A stretch of 64,000 bases of DNA from Heterostelium album PN500 (Eukaryota > Evosea > Eumycetozoa > Acytosteliales > Acytosteliaceae): the NCBI RefSeq assembly GCF_000004825.1, contig NW_008805078.1, forward strand, positions 1-64,000, read 5' to 3'. The notes under the pieces are model-generated. The model was given only the letters and a program-made list of their open reading frames with translations. It made no database searches and had not been told where the DNA came from. Both the position numbers and the translations under genes were made by a program. Numbering within the stretch: the stretch's first letter is position 1; each line of letters opens with the position of its first letter. Positions 23,343-36,080 of this stretch are shown one piece after another.

Positions 23343-26300
23343 ATGGCGCTATTTAAATTCAAAGATGGTAATGCTGTCGAACCTTACTATAAACGTATCA
23401 ATGGTATTCTCAAAAAATATCATGAATCTACAATATTAAAAGAGTTATTACAAGTAAGTTTAATATTTAAATATAAAAACAAAAGATACTAATTAATGAT
23501 ATTATCAAAAGAATGCTGATGATGCAGGTGCTTCTAAAGTTATAATCAAGTTTGATCGGAGATCATACGGTACTGAGAGTCTGCTTGGTGAGAATATGAA
23601 ACAGATGCAAGGACCATCACTTCTGATCTACAATGATTCGATCTTTAAGGAGAAAGACTGGGAGGGAATCAAAAGTTTGGGAAGTGGATCGAAAGAGATG
23701 GATCTTAAATCGGTTGGAAAGTTTGGTTTGGGTATCAACTCTGTCTACCATGTATCGGACATCCTAACTGTCGTTTCAGACACGCAAATGCTCATCCAAG
23801 ACCCTCTTGGTTTGGTATCGGAAAAGGGATTACATTTCGATTTCGTCGAGAATTCGATCAGTGCCGATTATCCTGATCAAGCAGAACCTTTCAAACAATT
23901 CGGTTGTGACATGACCAATCAGTTCAATGGTACCATCATCAGATTACCAATTCGTAGAGTTGGCAGTAAGATCAAACTATATCCAATCACGGATGCAGAT
24001 TTTCAGCTAATCTTTAACGAATTCATTCAACAGCTACATGAACTGTTACTGTTCCTCAAGAATATTCTAGATGTAGAAGTTTACGATGATAACAAACTTC
24101 TATTTAGAGTGTCTATATCTAATGCATCATCTATTGAAGGCGAACGAACACTTGTTCATGATTATATATCGAGAATCGCCGATACAATGGAAGAATATAA
24201 TATTCATAATTTCATTGATATCATCAAGAGAAGAACCGATCTGCCAGTGGGAACATTCACAATGGATCTCAAGTATGAGAGTGCAGTCTATGGTACTTCC
24301 AGTATGTCATATTGTATCACTCAAGGACTGGTGAAGAAGGGCTTACAGACTTTGAGAATGAACAATATCACAACCAAACTCATTCCATGGGGTGGCGTTG
24401 CTGTTCCTTTAGGTCTGACACCACAACAAACCAAGTCATTCCAAGGTATACCATTCACATTTCTTCCGATTGGATCACAACGTTTCAATATTCCATTCCA
24501 TTTTAATGGTTTCTTTGTTCTCTCCGATGCCAGAACCGACATTCACTTCTCCACCTCCAACTATGAAAACAGTGAAGAACACCAAGAGTTTAAATGGAAT
24601 GAGAATGTTCTGACCAATATCATACCGGAACTATACAATCATAATCTATTAAAAATGATTGATAATGGACTAATCGATAAGAAATCAGTGTATGATTTCT
24701 TTCCAAGCAAAGAGTACACCTCTGAGAAGAATAAAGTTTTGTCGACATATACTATCCAAAGACTTTCCGAGAGTAAGCTCTTCCAAGACATCAGTACACT
24801 GAAGTATCATCATTTGTCAGAAAGTTATTGTCTAACCGATGATCACAATGAAGATATCTGCAATGTTTTAATTCAACGATCGAAAGTAACAATTCGAATT
24901 CCAAATCCACTATTACAAAATATGTTGGAACTAGGTTGTAATATCCACTTGATCACTCCAATGGATATTTGCCGATTTTTGAAATCAATACCTCTCACTG
25001 AATTCAATGGTTCAGTTCTCAAATATCTGCTATCGAATCACCAGATCATTGAAGGTGGCTACTTGAATCAATTATCCGTATTCCCTTTACCTAAAGGTGG
25101 AATCGGTTCAATTGCTTCCAAACATTTACGTCACCCAAAAATGTATTTTACCGACAAGAGTCAGTTCACCATCTTGTCAAGCCGAAACCCAGATTCACTA
25201 TTTGATTTCGAAAGGATGTTGCCATTCACTGATAAAATCATGTCACTCTCCAAATACTATCATGTTTCGACAATGGATATTACTAAATTCATTGAAATGG
25301 TAGAGATATCATTTAAAGAGATGGTCGGAATCAATTTTGTTCTTTCAACTTTACCAGATGATTTTAATTTCGCTGTATTCTGGGACTACATGCGTAATTT
25401 CGAAACATTCCAACTTCCCAATTTTGCTTGTATCCCAGTAACCACTTTACATACCTCATCGGCACCCAATGCATATGTAGCCCCAAGCTATCCTAAATTA
25501 ATTCTTGACACAATTAATGAACCAATCAAGTCAATTGTTTCCAAACTTGGATTCTACTTGGCAAAGGCGTCCACCAGGGAAAAATACTATTTTTCCATTG
25601 AGAATGTTAATTCTGAACAAAATTTTGTCAATGGTATTACTAGTACAATGGTTTTATCCTTGTCATCGGAAGACAAGAATTTAGTTCGAAAGTATCTTCT
25701 CTCTGGTCCTAGAAATCTAAAACAATCAACAGCTATCTTTGCACTTCCAATCTTTAATACTTCAATTGGTGAATTCAGTTACATCAATACCAAAACTACT
25801 TGCACCATTTGGAAAGATATTACAAAGTACTGTAGAGGTCAGAAGTATGTCATCTTTGAGGAAGATAGGAACAATCTACAGAAATGGCCTACCAATCTGA
25901 ACGATCAGAATTCCATGTTGCTCAACAATATATTGCCATATATCAATTTATACAAACAAGATGAACAATTCTCAATTGTTAAATTGGTTCTAAGGAATGT
26001 TGAATATTTCAAAACAAAACCATTCATTCAGAAGCAGGAATGGGTACCAAACTCTGGTGGTACATTGTCAAGATTGAACCAAGTATTCATTCTATCAACA
26101 CCAGAGAGAGTATCACTCTTAAAGTATACTCAAGAAGGATCAAGCAAGGTCATTGTACAACAATTGACGACGAGTGATTTAATAGATAAATGGAGATCAA
26201 TAGGAGTGTATTCTATTTATCCTGGTAAAGGTGTCAGCTCAGATCATAATCTTACAAGTGATTGTCTAAATAATCTGCAAAATTTACCAAAGGAATCATT

Positions 26301-29300
26301 CAATTCAGCATTCAATGAAATTATTAGCTTTATGAATCAAAATATGAATCTGGTTGATCATAACGCAATATCAATTCCATTTATTCCTGTTAAACAGTCA
26401 ATTAATATTGGTTCAATATCGTACAAAAGTGAGACAAAATATGTTTCAATTAATCAATGTTACATAGATTCTGTTGAAGAACTGTGCTACAGTCAATGTA
26501 CAATTGGAGATATCGATACGAAATCACTTGCATCACTACAAAAGTATCTACCAACTCTAAAGATAGAAACAGTAATCAGTCATCTTGGATATCTTATCGA
26601 ACAATCTCAAACAACATCATCGAATGATGAAGATAAAGAATCAATGACTACAATAGTAAAAAAGATCTATAAATTTTTCAATGACCAAGAAGATATTAAA
26701 TCACTCATTTCAAGTAAACTTGATTGGATTTGGTGTGGATCGAAATTCGTATCACCAAAGTTAGTTTTTGTCAATGGTACTTCGATTGATCCTTATATTT
26801 TCAAAATTCCAAATCAACTTAGAGAGTTCACTCCTCTCTATGAAAAGGTCAAAATCCCGATGAATCCTACTTTTAGACAATATTCAGCTGTTTTGGAAAT
26901 TTTGTTTTCTAAATCCAAGGGATTGCCTCTTTCGGATGAAGATCTTTCAATTGCAATCAAAGTTGCTAATGAATTGGCAAAACAACCAGTACCACAGGAA
27001 CCAGGAAAGATCTATCTTCCATGTACAAGCTTGAAACTTGTGGAGATTGAAAAAATTATTTTCTCAGAAACTGACGATGTACATCAATCACTTCAATCAC
27101 TCTCAATTCTTCACAGAGATTTGTCACTTAACTTTGCCCGAAAGTTGGGAATCAAATCATCGACGGATGCCATCAAACGAGGTAAAACCATTCTTGGATC
27201 AGAGTTTGGTCAATTTGAAAAACTGGTTACTCGTTTGAAAAGCATTAATGAAGATTACAAGGTGGAATCTTTATTAAAGGAAGTCGTTCAGAATGCCGAA
27301 GATAGTAAAGCAACTGTTCTCGAGATTTGTTTGGACAAGAGAAGATACACAATCACCGACGATCTCGATCCAGAGCTACCAAAGAACTTTGGAAATTATC
27401 TCGAGCCATCACTGTGTACATTTTCAATGATTCCAAGTTCACCGACCTCGATATCCAGAATATCCAATCACTTGGTGACTCCTATAAGAAGAACAACTAT
27501 TCAAAGATTGGTCACTATGGAATCGGTTTCAATTGTGTCTACAATATTACAGATGTTCCTTCGATAATCACACGAGATTCATTGTTCATCTTTGATCCTC
27601 TGAAATCTCATTTTTCAGTAGAGCAGAGTGCTGGTCGTTCATACGAATTCTCAATTCGTGATCAACTTGTCGACACTTTCAAACCATTAAACTATCCAAA
27701 CTTCAATCTTTCGCTTGACAAGGAATTCGAACACACCATCATTCGTCTTCCACTCAGAAAATCTGCATCTGAGCTCTCTTCTAATATATGGACTATGGAA
27801 AAAATCAACGAGACATTCAATATGTACCAATCGAGTGCAGAGAATTGTTTACTTTTCCAACGCAACCTCAAGAAGATCACATTCTCTGTCATTGAAGATG
27901 ATAATTCCAATCAAGCAAAGACTCTTTATTCAGTTGAGAGAAGAGTAACTGGTGGATACAATCCAATCAATCTTTTTAATGATATTGAAAATTTCAATTG
28001 GGAAAATAAAGAAATTCCGAAATCATACTTTATGGATATCATTACCAATGGAACTGTTACTAACAAATGGTTTGTTGGATGGAAGATCGGTGCTGAACAA
28101 TCGAGTAATCTCTTCAAGATCTACGAGAAACTTCATCAGAAATCAATTCCATTGGGTAGTATTGCGATATGTATGGATAAAGAGATTATAGGTGTTCCTT
28201 TCACATATTTACCATTGCCGAAATCCACCGAGTTACCTGTGATGGTCAATGGTAGTTTCATTTTGAACTCAGCGAGACAAGATGTTTTCAACTCTCTCGA
28301 GAACAACTACAAACTCGACGACTACAAACCGGATTCAGAGAAAGAAAAGTCATTGTGGAACATTTCGATTGTTACTGAGATACTCTGTCCTCTATATCTC
28401 AACCTTTTGAACAACATTGAATTCAAGAATCACTTTATTGGATCAAAGATCAACAATTTCTATTCACTATTCCCTCATTCAAAAGCTACTCTTTGGAATA
28501 GAATAACTGAGTATTTCTACCAGAACGTATCGAAATACTCTGTTTTTTCCAACATCTACTCAAATGATTTTGGTGGTCTCTCATACCTATGGAAATCATT
28601 TGACAAATCTTCGTTGGTAATCAAATCGGAATATAAAGAACCTTTAGATGATTTAAATATCATAAAACTGCTTTTACAAGACAAATGTCCTTTAGTACTG
28701 CTTCCCGAAGAAGTATTTGAAATGTTGCCGAAAGATGTGGCACCCATCCAATTTAACGAATCAAATGTGGCTAAATTCTATAAAAAAGTTACGGAAATCA
28801 GCTATTTATTGTCTAATCCACCAAGACCTTCACTCTCATGTAAGGAAAACATCTTTACACTGGCTAAATATGTTCGATCACTCTTAGATACTCCATTTAT
28901 GCTTCTCGAATCCGAACTTACCGCTATGAAGTTCGACTATAAATCCAGCAAACTCATATACAATTCTGAATATTTCACACTGCTCCAAGATGCAGATCTA
29001 TTCATTCATCATCGATTTACAGATAATTCACTACTTGAGAAGCACACCCCAATTTATGGTCTGGAAATACAATTCCCAGAATTCTTTATTCAACACCTCA
29101 TTCCCAAACTCAAATCATACAAAACATACGAAGATTGTATTCCAATACTTTCTTCATTGGTTCAACACTGGGGAGAATTTAGCCAATACAATATTGATAA
29201 ACTCAAACAACTTGAGCTCATCCCAGTTCTTGGAAATGATGGAAACTCTGTCGTGAAGTTTAACTTGGTATCGAAATATTACAATGAAGAAGTACTCAAA

Positions 29301-31478
29301 CTTATTCAACCAAAGTATCATCTTCCACCAATCTTTAATGAAAATAATTATCAAATGATCCTCTCAAAATTGGGTCTCAAGAGTACTTTAAATACCAAGA
29401 TTATCATACGGCAATTCGAAACACTATCGAATGATCCTGATGCCAACATGTTTGAAAAGCTATACAAATTTATGACAACCACATCGACTCTAACAAAAAT
29501 AGATGTTTTCAATATCTTCGAATCAATTAAAGATCTTCCAGTCATTCCTTGTGTCCAAATCAACAGAATTGGAGCAGTCAATCAACCATTTGCCGCAATA
29601 TCAAAGTCTTCGGATCCTTCTCATGAAGAATATACATTCACAGTCTTGCCAACCAGACTATATCCAAATCTTGAATTTTCTCCCACTTTAAATTTGGTTA
29701 CCGTTGAAATCCATCTCAAGAATCTACTTTTGAATTCACATAAATGGGATGATTACAATATGATTGATTTTGAATCGCTGGTAACTAAGGCAATAGGATA
29801 TCTTGGTAGTCAATGGCATTCCATCCAGAAACCATTACCAGATTCAACATTGTTTCCAATTCAATCACAATTGGTTCCAATCAAAGATATCATTTTGACA
29901 AAGGAAAATCTGTCTCCATTCTTTCTCTCTATTCAAAGCTCAATCAAACAATACGGCTCTATTTTAGAAGGTTTAGGATTCACTGGTATCAATGATGAAA
30001 AGATTGTTTGTAAAATTTCATCAATGACCTCTAAAGTCATAGGTGAAGATTCCATTCAAACGGTAATCACACTTTTGCTACATCTTCAAAAGGCTTCACC
30101 ACCAGCACTGATAGATAAATCCTGTATTCTTCAATCACATTCATTGGTCTATTCTCGCCCACATGGTCAATCTGCTTCCTTACTTGATAGATGTCAAATC
30201 ACCAACAAACTTTTCCAAGTACATCCTGAGCTTGAGAGACATAAAACATATATAAAGATATTTACTCTCTCAGACTTGGTTAAGGAATCTCTCAACCAGG
30301 AATTGTCCAAGGTTGAAAATGTTTCTTCATCTACATTTGTCGACTTCCATGACGAAGATATCATAGAAAAAGTTAAAAGCAATTCCAGAAACAGCAAAAT
30401 CATTAAACTCCTACAAGATCTCAAACTGTACAAAGGCAAATTGGTCAGTAAATTCACATTGGTCAATAACAACACTGATGTTACCAAAGAAGCACATGGA
30501 TCAGAATATATCTATGATAAGGAGAACAATTCACTCTACATTCAAAGTGAATTCTTTGATTCTTTCCATTATTTGGGCTTCATTGCTTTGATTTTCGATA
30601 TCAATTCTATGCACCTCTATACTGAACTTCGGACACACAAAGATCTAGTTTATGATATCAATCCATTCCATATCTATTCATCTGGTGAAAAAGTTTATTA
30701 CTCATCCGATAATATTTCTTATAACCCTGCCACCATCATCCAAATGAATGAAGACAGTATAGATGAATACTCTGAACTTCGATTCTACTTTATCAGTTTG
30801 GATGATGATGAAGAATCGGTCTCAGCTCCTTTGGTCCATCTCTTTAAAGAAGGTACCACCGATGTCAGCAAGATAACGATGGATCATCAAGCAGTACAAC
30901 AACTCTATGATGAAGTAAGAATTAGTTTTGGTGATGGTTTCGAATGTAATAGAATCAAAGATTTTGCAAAACAACTTGGAATTACAATAATATCACCAAC
31001 AGTAAATGAAAATCAACTCGTCATTCATCGTGCAAAAATCAACATTCTAAAGACCTCTGTTTACACTCTTCAAAAATCTAAATACTCATCGAGCGAACCA
31101 AACGATGGGTATTCATTGATTTTTAAAGAACAATCAGCTCACGATTTAGAAGTGGCAAGACATTGCCATCTGGGTGGATTCTACTCTTCCGCCTGTTTCC
31201 ATGCTCAACAATGTGTTGAAAAACTTTTCAAAGCATATTGTCACAAACATGGAATCTACTTTGACTTGCACAGTCACAAAATCAACTACTATCAAATCAA
31301 AGAAGATATAGATTGTAGTGATGCTCGCATTTTCGAAAGATTCTATATTTCAACAAGATATCCCTCCCCCAACGGCTATGATACAACTGCGCCTTTTAAG
31401 AACTACAATGAAAATCAATCGGAAGATGCCATCAAAAAAGCATTAATTTTATGCCATAAATTAAAAGATTTAATTTAA
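23343..31478 (+). pseudogene. Giant sacsin-like gene, copy 2, with one frameshift
   Basis: Exon 1 is 23343-23453 (37 residues, MALFKFKDGN onward), followed by a 58-nt intron; exon 2 starts at 23512. As in copy 1 the intron splits ELLQ from NADDAGA. The frame stays open to 27567, but copy 1 homology leaves it at 27414. From there it continues one base back in a second frame that is open to the stop at 31478. Relative to copy 1, seven bases (27414-27420) replace five, a net +2. The rest matches copy 1 along its length: ATPase module 1, module 2 from about 27262, and the HEPN domain near 31130-31460. One small difference is a deletion of about six residues near SYGTESLLGEN. Read as it stands, the product is about 1388 residues, with module 1 and only the beginning of module 2. 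No other break is seen in 8 kb, so a very recent lesion, a strain polymorphism or an assembly error are all possible. It is called a pseudogene provisionally. Confidence 0.75.
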
Positions 31479-31607
31479 ATAAACAGCACTTTCATTATAT
31501 CTTAAGTTAGAAAATTAAATACATAATAAACAAAAGATAATTGTTGATTGTTAAAATTAAATTAAAAAGATAGAAAATATTATTGAAAAAAAAATACATT
31601 AATTTTA

Positions 31608-33759
31608 TTAATCGAATGATTTTAATTCTATGGAATCACTTTCATAGGACATGGCAGTGTTACCCTTTGATTCATCCATAGTTGTTGTAGTTGTTGGTAG
31701 TTTCTTTTCGGAACTAGTTCCGCTTCCACTGCCTATAATTCCAAGTTGCAAAAGTTTGGATTTGATTGGTGGATATTGAACTATAGCAGAGTTTAACCAG
31801 ATCTTCTTTGATTTATAGGTTAGACCATACAGCAGGAATACAAATATTCCAAACATTCTAATTAAAAAGTAAAAGAAAAACATTCTTAAATAAGGTGGTC
31901 CTTTGACTGTACATGAATCTGGATCCTTTGAAGAAAGTAAACAATCCAAATATAAAACTGCATTTGCATTATATTCATCATCTCTAACTTCAAAATAGAA
32001 ATGAGTTGCAAGAGTGTAGATAAATGATCCGAAAATGAGCAATACACAAAGGAATGGTTTAATCTGTAATTTAAGGAACCTATTATCATGATGTATATTT
32101 GTTACAATCTTTATAAAAGAAAATAAATAAAAATAAAAGTGAATAAAAAGAATTAAAAATTATTTTTACAATAGAAATAATACTTACAGTATAAATCTCT
32201 TTAATTACTAATAAAATAAAGAATGTACCAATTGCCAAAGCCAATGAAACAGGGAACCAAAATACACCGTTTTGAATCCATTTTCCACTGACCCAACAAC
32301 TAACTGCACCACCACCAGCCTTGACTGATTTGATAGAGAGTGGAATAATTAAAAGAATTATTTGGAGAGCAGAGTTGATAATAATTGTAGCTCTTGGTGA
32401 TAACATTTTGATTTTGATTCTCTTTATCGATGCCCATAATTGAATGGACATGGTAACCCAATATAATAGAGCACCAACCACACCAAGATGGAAAATCGAT
32501 CCTGTCACTGCACATGCCGCATCATATTGCTGAGCATACCTTCCTGGCTCTGGACAAAAGATTTTCAGATGACCAACACCTGAATAAATAATATCGACCA
32601 GATTCATTACCCAAATCGAAACTGAAAAGAATATCAGCGATACGGTAAACTTGTTGTAGTCCCTGCTTAGAATACCAAATGTAAAAACATTAAAAGATAC
32701 ACAAGCGAATGATATGGAAGACATAATAGTTGACATTTTATAAATTCCATTCCAAGTATGATTTCTAAAAATGAATTAAAGTTTGTAAATTAGTTTTATA
32801 AACGATAACCATGGTAGGCAAAATTTATAATACAAACGTATAAATTGGTACAGGACAAGGTACTACACAACTAGTTTCTCCTACAAATGTAAAACTACAG
32901 AATAGAAAATAGATATTAGTTGAATCAAAAGTTGTCAGTGTATTTAATAATAGACTTACCCGTTATCTTTTGAATAGTGAGGATCTGAACGATTGACATG
33001 AAACAAAGGGAATGGACAATATTGATTGGTATTCCTACTTCCATTGGAAAATAACAGTGAATTTGTGCACTCGACACGATATGAACTGCTTCCTCCGTAT
33101 TCCGATAAATCGTATAATGTGTAGTTATCTGGATATTGACTAGAGTCAGAGCAATTTACATATGCTCCTACTAAAGGATTATTACATGTATTTGTTAAAT
33201 TAATACATGCTGCTTTACATAATTGTGATTCTAAAACTATTGATTTTGTTAGAGATTCTGTTGGGGTTACACATTCTCCTAAAAACTAATAAACAATATA
33301 CAACAAACAATGAGAAAAAAATTAATAAAAATTTGGTATTAAAAATAATTCTAAAGCTCTCTTTTTTTTTTTGTACCTTTGCACATAAACCTTTTTGTGC
33401 TTGATCTGTTAAACAACCGATTGCATTCAACATGAATGCCGTTGATGAAATATCATCTAATTTTTTACTCTGTGTGTTTGTTGGTGTTGAATATATTGAA
33501 TCTGTAGGAACAGGTGTTATTAGTTTAGTCGAAATATTCTCGTAAATTAAACATTTCTTTCTTCTTTCTTACCTGGATTGATTAAATTGTTATTACAAAT
33601 ATCTCTACCCTGTGGATCTCCTATAAAAGGAGAGCATGAACCTGTTGGATCAGGTTTTAGAATTGGTTGTTGTTGTCCATCTACTCTATTGAAATAATAA
33701 ATTAATAGTAGAAATATAAAAAAAGCTGATTGTTTATTATTTAATATCATATATATCAT
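31608..33759 (-). CDS. Frizzled/Smoothened-like seven-helix receptor
   Basis: Six exons: 33759-33573, 33501-33377, 33285-32960, 32894-32838, 32764-32188 and 32108-31608, about 590 residues. A signal peptide (AFFIFLLLIYYFNRVDG) is followed by a Cys-rich extracellular region. This includes GSCSPFIGDP, AFMLNAIGCLTDQAQKGLCAK and CKAACINLTNTCNNP, matching the spacing of a frizzled CRD. The linker CVVPCPVPIYTNHTWNGIYKM leads into seven hydrophobic helices (about 240-535). The cytosolic start of the tail has KSKKIW, a conservative form of the frizzled KTxxxW Dishevelled-binding motif. A Ser/Thr/Gly-rich tail follows. The donor of intron 4 (GTTTGT) is non-consensus and the weakest junction. Dictyostelids have many such fsl receptors with unknown ligands. 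Its start faces the 2.3-kb region shared with the FKBP15-like gene. Confidence 0.88.
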
Positions 33760-36080
33760 TCTATTATTATTATTTTATTTATTTTATTTTTCTTTGATTG
33801 ATTTAAAAGATTCTAATTATTTTGTAAATGAGAAAATAAAAAAAAAAGTAAACTAAACTCTTTTTAAGAAATAAAGGCCAACAATAAACTTAATCAGATT
33901 GTCCCCTACAAGAAGTGTGTGTCCATTGAAATATCAATATCAACTTGAACAAAAGATATCTATCAAGATTCATTTACAAAGATATTTTCAATTTAAAGCC
34001 GATAGATTCATTGAATCTACCAACTATAAAGAGAAATAAAATATCTTTATTGTTGACATTTTTGATTTTTTTTTTTTTTTGTAAAGAATAATAAAATAAT
34101 GGGCGAAATAGAATCTTAATTTTAAATTTTTTAATGCGTTCAATCCCATTACAATAATATCTATTTTAAATTTTGTAAAGGAGGTCTAGATTTTTTTTGG
34201 ATTTTTTCATTTTTTGTTTTTTTTTTGATCAATTGTTTAAAGTGTTTTTTCTTTTTTTTTTTTAGATTCGATGGTCGGATTTTAAATAAAACTGTTATTA
34301 TTAAGCTTAAGGGTTTAAAGTTTTTAGAGGTTTTATTTAGAACGACATCTTTTTGTTCAGTCCGAAAGTCCAAAGTAGATCATCTTTGTAGATGATAAGC
34401 CTTGTAGATAAGCTTTTATTTTATTGCTCTCAAATTCCTTTATGCGTAAACATTAATAGGGACGAATGTGAACTCCTCATAACACAACAGGGTGTTTTAC
34501 TAAAATTACCGACACTTCGAGCTTCACTCAAATACCCGTAGATTTTGTATCCATTTGAACTCACATATTTAATAAAACTTAAGAAATGAATCATTCATTG
34601 TAGTAGGTTCGTTTTATTATTATTATTAACTTTTGTTTTTTTTGTTTTTTGACATTGACTAAAAAAAAATATTATATGATTCACAAGACTTTACTTCCTT
34701 TAAAAAAACACTGCTAGCAACATGGTCCAACAAACAATCAAACTAAGAGTTTATTTCTTTGTTCTGTCAATATTTACATTATTGATGATAAGTAGTGTAA
34801 AAACCCACTTCAATTTAAATTAAAATTATTATTATTTGAATACCCACCAACACAACCAGATAAAACTCTATTCCTAACACCAATCATCAAGAAAGTCAAT
34901 GAATTAATTCAACTTTCTTCCAATTCATCAAATATTAGCCAAATGGAATCGATATCCTATCCATGGTTATATATAATAATAAAAAAATAATATTAAATAT
35001 TTAAAAAATTGTTTATTATATTGATTCTAGCATTTAGCATTTGGTATAATGACAAGTTTAATCATCTTTTTTTTTATTTTTTATTTTAATCACATAAATT
35101 ATCTACAAGATTAAAAAAGTAAATAACCTCAATAATAAAAGAGAATAGGTAATGGTTTATTTATATTTTCTTGTGGTGATCGAATATCAAAAAAAAATGA
35201 ATCAAAAGCAAAAATCATTTAAAAATTTACATCAATGTTTAAGTCGTAATGTTTTTGAGGACCTCAGCCAGTCTTACCATCCCACGAACCTGTCAGATTC
35301 ATTTCAAAAAAGTCGATGGAAATTTATTTTATTTTTCATATTGAGCAGGATTTTTTTTTTTGGTCAACTGAATCAATTATTTATTATTATTATTATTATT
35401 TTTTTTTTTGATTAATTACTATACTATTTTTTTTTATACAAAAAGAAATATATATTCTTTTTTATCTATTAAATAAATATTTAAAATAAATCATTTTTTA
35501 TTTGATTTATAAATCAATCAGACAAAACAAGAAAAAGTAACTGAAAGATAGTTAGAAAAAAAAAAAAAAAAAAACTTAGATATCTTTGGTTTTTTGATTT
35601 TTTTATTTTTCATTATTTTTTTTATTTTTTTAATTTTTTTAGTGTTGTGTTTTTGCTTTTTCTTTTTTAATATTATTAATATTATTATTTGTTGTATCAT
35701 TGCCAATCAGCATTCTTTCTTTTTAACAAATCAAATCGATCAAATATATAACATTATATATTTTTATATATATTTATATAGGATATATTATTAAATTAAT
35801 TACTGTGGTGGTTTTAAATTAATTATAATATATTATAATTATTATTTTTATAAAAGTAGATATTTTTATTTATTTGAACAACATCAACAACAACAACAAG
35901 TTAGATTTGTAAAATTATTAGATTTAGTTTAGTTTTATAATAGATTAGAATAGTAATATAAATTATAATAATACAATATATATATTCTGATCAGAAAGAA
36001 AAGAAAGAATTTAAAAAACAAACAAAAAGAGAAGAAGAAGAAGAAGAAGTAGAAGAAGCAACTTAAATATTAAAAAAGTA
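33760..36080. other. 2.3-kb divergent intergenic region with possible gene relics
   Basis: Lies between the divergent Fz-like (-) and FKBP15-like (+) genes. Mostly A/T with long homopolymers (for example about 35556-35574). Two patches have more even composition. The first, about 34440-34570, has a minus-strand open stretch reading SNGYKIYGYLSEARSVG, unassigned. The second is about 35255-35310. Short plus-strand open frames lie at 34722-34836 and after it. A 12-bp palindrome TTCTGATCAGAA is at 35985-35996, 85 bp before the FKBP15-like ATG. Open frames at 34161-34373, 35152-35415 and 35594-35794 are homopolymer-driven and rejected. Confidence 0.4.
34722..34836 (+). other. Possible small secreted-peptide ORF or relic
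   Basis: ATG at 34722 opens a short frame whose start, KLRVYFFVLSIFTLLMISS, looks like a signal peptide. It stops about 33 codons later. A second short open stretch in another frame follows directly (KLLLFEYPPTQPDKTLFLTP and onward to about 34988). No good splice pair joins them in frame. It could be a small gene with an unrecognised intron, a decayed gene or chance. No family was recognised. Confidence 0.2.

Noticed and set aside
23596-31478. Reading sacsin-like copy 2 as two separate genes
   Set aside because: The two open frames overlap and together match copy 1 continuously. The downstream frame has no start context, and the switch coincides with a 2-base difference, so it is one interrupted gene.
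35518-35794. Overlapping frames on both strands
   Set aside because: Both are Lys/Ile or Phe/Ile translations of long A/T runs.
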